From assembly GCA_903911085.1 (NCBI GenBank), contig CAIWCC010000214.1, positions 62,001 through 126,000 on the forward strand: DNA of 64,000 nt, given 5' to 3'. The number at the start of each line of letters is the position of its first letter. Within the stretch, counting starts at the first letter, position 1. This DNA is from an uncultured Bacteroidales bacterium. GTDB taxonomy: Bacteria > Bacteroidota > Bacteroidia > Bacteroidales > Paludibacteraceae. Shown in pieces: positions 63,061 to 64,000 of this stretch. A model generated the notes under the pieces. That model did not search any database. It worked only from the letters and a program-made list of their open reading frames with translations, and was not told the DNA's origin. A program made the translations under genes and the position numbers.

Positions 63061-63946
63061 GAAGTATGAAAAGGAGCTTATTAATATCTAATCAATTGTT
63101 TTAATTGTAAAAATTAGATACAGAATTGTTCGTATAAAGAGTATAATGATGTACCAACTTTTTTGTAAGTTTAGATTCTCCGTTCTGTATTCGCAACTGA
63201 CAATCTGCCAACAATCTTAATTACCCTATTAATACCGCAAATTTAGTGATAATTTTTTAATAGCGCAATAGATGACCCCATTCCGTTAAATATTAGTTTG
63301 ACACAATGATATTACGAATAATGAGCAGCCTATTTTTCAATCAATCAAAGTGTGGTAGATATATAAATGTACTATTCTGTCGAAAACTTTCAATTTGTAT
63401 TCGGCAAGTTGACAAAGCGCGTTTAGGTCGGTATTAGTAACCTCTAACATTTCAATAATTTCAATTACTTCCTATTAATGCTAACTAATAAGTATACCCA
63501 CAACTTTATTGAATTGTTAGTTGTTCATTTGATAAAGCGTTGGATGTATAAATATCAACCTATAAATAATGGTGTTTGTGATTTCCGTATTGATTTTAAA
63601 TACAATTTTTGATTTATGTGAATATTAATGTGTCATATTAATGTCTCACATCAATCAATATTGGCAACAATAATCTACATTTTGCAAAAAAATCAAATGA
63701 TTTCATTTGAAAAATCAAAATTGTCAACAATTTTCTTCAAAAAATACCCAGTATAACACTAAAAACCTTCCTTGCTTTGTTGATTTACTAGCAATCATAA
63801 AGCCATTTTTACGATTTTCAACCCATTTTCTTGCAAATTTCACTGCATTGCAATAATATTTGAAATTTTTTTTCTGTTGAAACGAGTTTTCATTCAGGAG
63901 TTTAAGGGGAAAACATGTTTTATAACAGAAATATTTGCAGAAAACA
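63061..63946. other. Noncoding AT-rich region before right-edge promoter
   Basis: About 890 bases without a credible open frame. I see no tRNA, rRNA or strong hairpin. It presumably holds upstream promoter elements for the transcript that begins near the right edge. Confidence 0.5.
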
Positions 63947-63978
63947 TTTGGTTGGTAATATAAAACTGACTACTTTTG
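63947..63978 (+). promoter_or_regulatory. Strong Bacteroidota promoter at right edge
   Basis: TTTG (63947-63950) and TACTTTTG (63971-63978) are separated by 20 bases, a near-perfect consensus, and are followed by GCACCCGCTTAGAGAGAGAA. The discriminator-like GCACCCGC leader and the long A/T-rich upstream region resemble stable-RNA promoters of this phylum. An rRNA or tRNA operon may therefore begin just past the window; this is inference. Confidence 0.7.
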
Positions 63979-64000
63979 CACCCGCTTAGAGAGAGAAGCA

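Overview
The window reads as a chromosomal segment of an AT-rich member of the Bacteroidota, most likely class Bacteroidia. The evidence is the lineage-typical gene content (a PorT-like type IX secretion protein, a Porin_10-like barrel, DUF2723/TMEM260-like and DUF2851 proteins, tandem DUF1573 proteins, an Rnf operon headed by rseC) and many promoters of the Bacteroidota form TAnnTTTG, some with a TTTG-like box about 19-20 bases upstream. The species cannot be fixed from the sequence alone. No tRNA or rRNA gene and no CRISPR array was seen, but the right edge carries a near-perfect promoter that may serve an rRNA or tRNA operon outside the window.

Positions 1-19000 are housekeeping: the 5' part of gdhA, an outer-membrane porin, a solute-binding-like protein, metA (with the Glu111 typical of acetyl-CoA users), a U32 family protein, recA, a PcrA/UvrD helicase, an acyltransferase, a nitrilase-family amidase, rpsO, a PAP2 phosphatase, and the complete minus-strand cluster rseC-rnfB-rnfC-rnfD-rnfG-rnfE-rnfA. 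Positions 19250-28220 hold envelope-related genes: an Ig-like lipoprotein, DUF2851, a polysaccharide deacetylase, a large DUF2723 membrane protein, a CDP-alcohol phosphatidyltransferase-like protein and a GtrA protein.

Positions 28400-37200 form one drug-efflux-type operon: TetR, TolC, HlyD, two ABC ATPases and two ABC-2 permeases. It is interrupted by a Bro-N/DinD-like gene and by a 480-base unit in which a single four-helix-bundle protein gene is framed by 31-base imperfect inverted repeats. Positions 37500-49500 return to core genes: two DUF1573 proteins, meaB, an orphan DNA methyltransferase, groEL/groES, a GT2 glycosyltransferase, a beta-helix lipoprotein, porT, and a Pit phosphate transporter with its DUF47 partner.

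Positions 49600-63060 are an accessory region. It holds a decayed IS4-like transposase, a WG-repeat protein, a decayed RhuM-type gene, a 1137-residue UvrD helicase joined to a PD-(D/E)XK-like insert, a zinc finger, TPRs and a WYL domain, several small or orphan proteins including a possible Abi-like one, two paralogous 50-residue proteins, a DUF6261-like protein and a 42-base-period tandem array. A separate short repeat family of about 105-120 bases, with inverted CCCCTAA.../...AAGGGG ends, sits inside three operons (rnfA/rnfE, the ABC-2 permeases, groES/groEL) and supplies codons at the end of rnfE and near the start of one permease.
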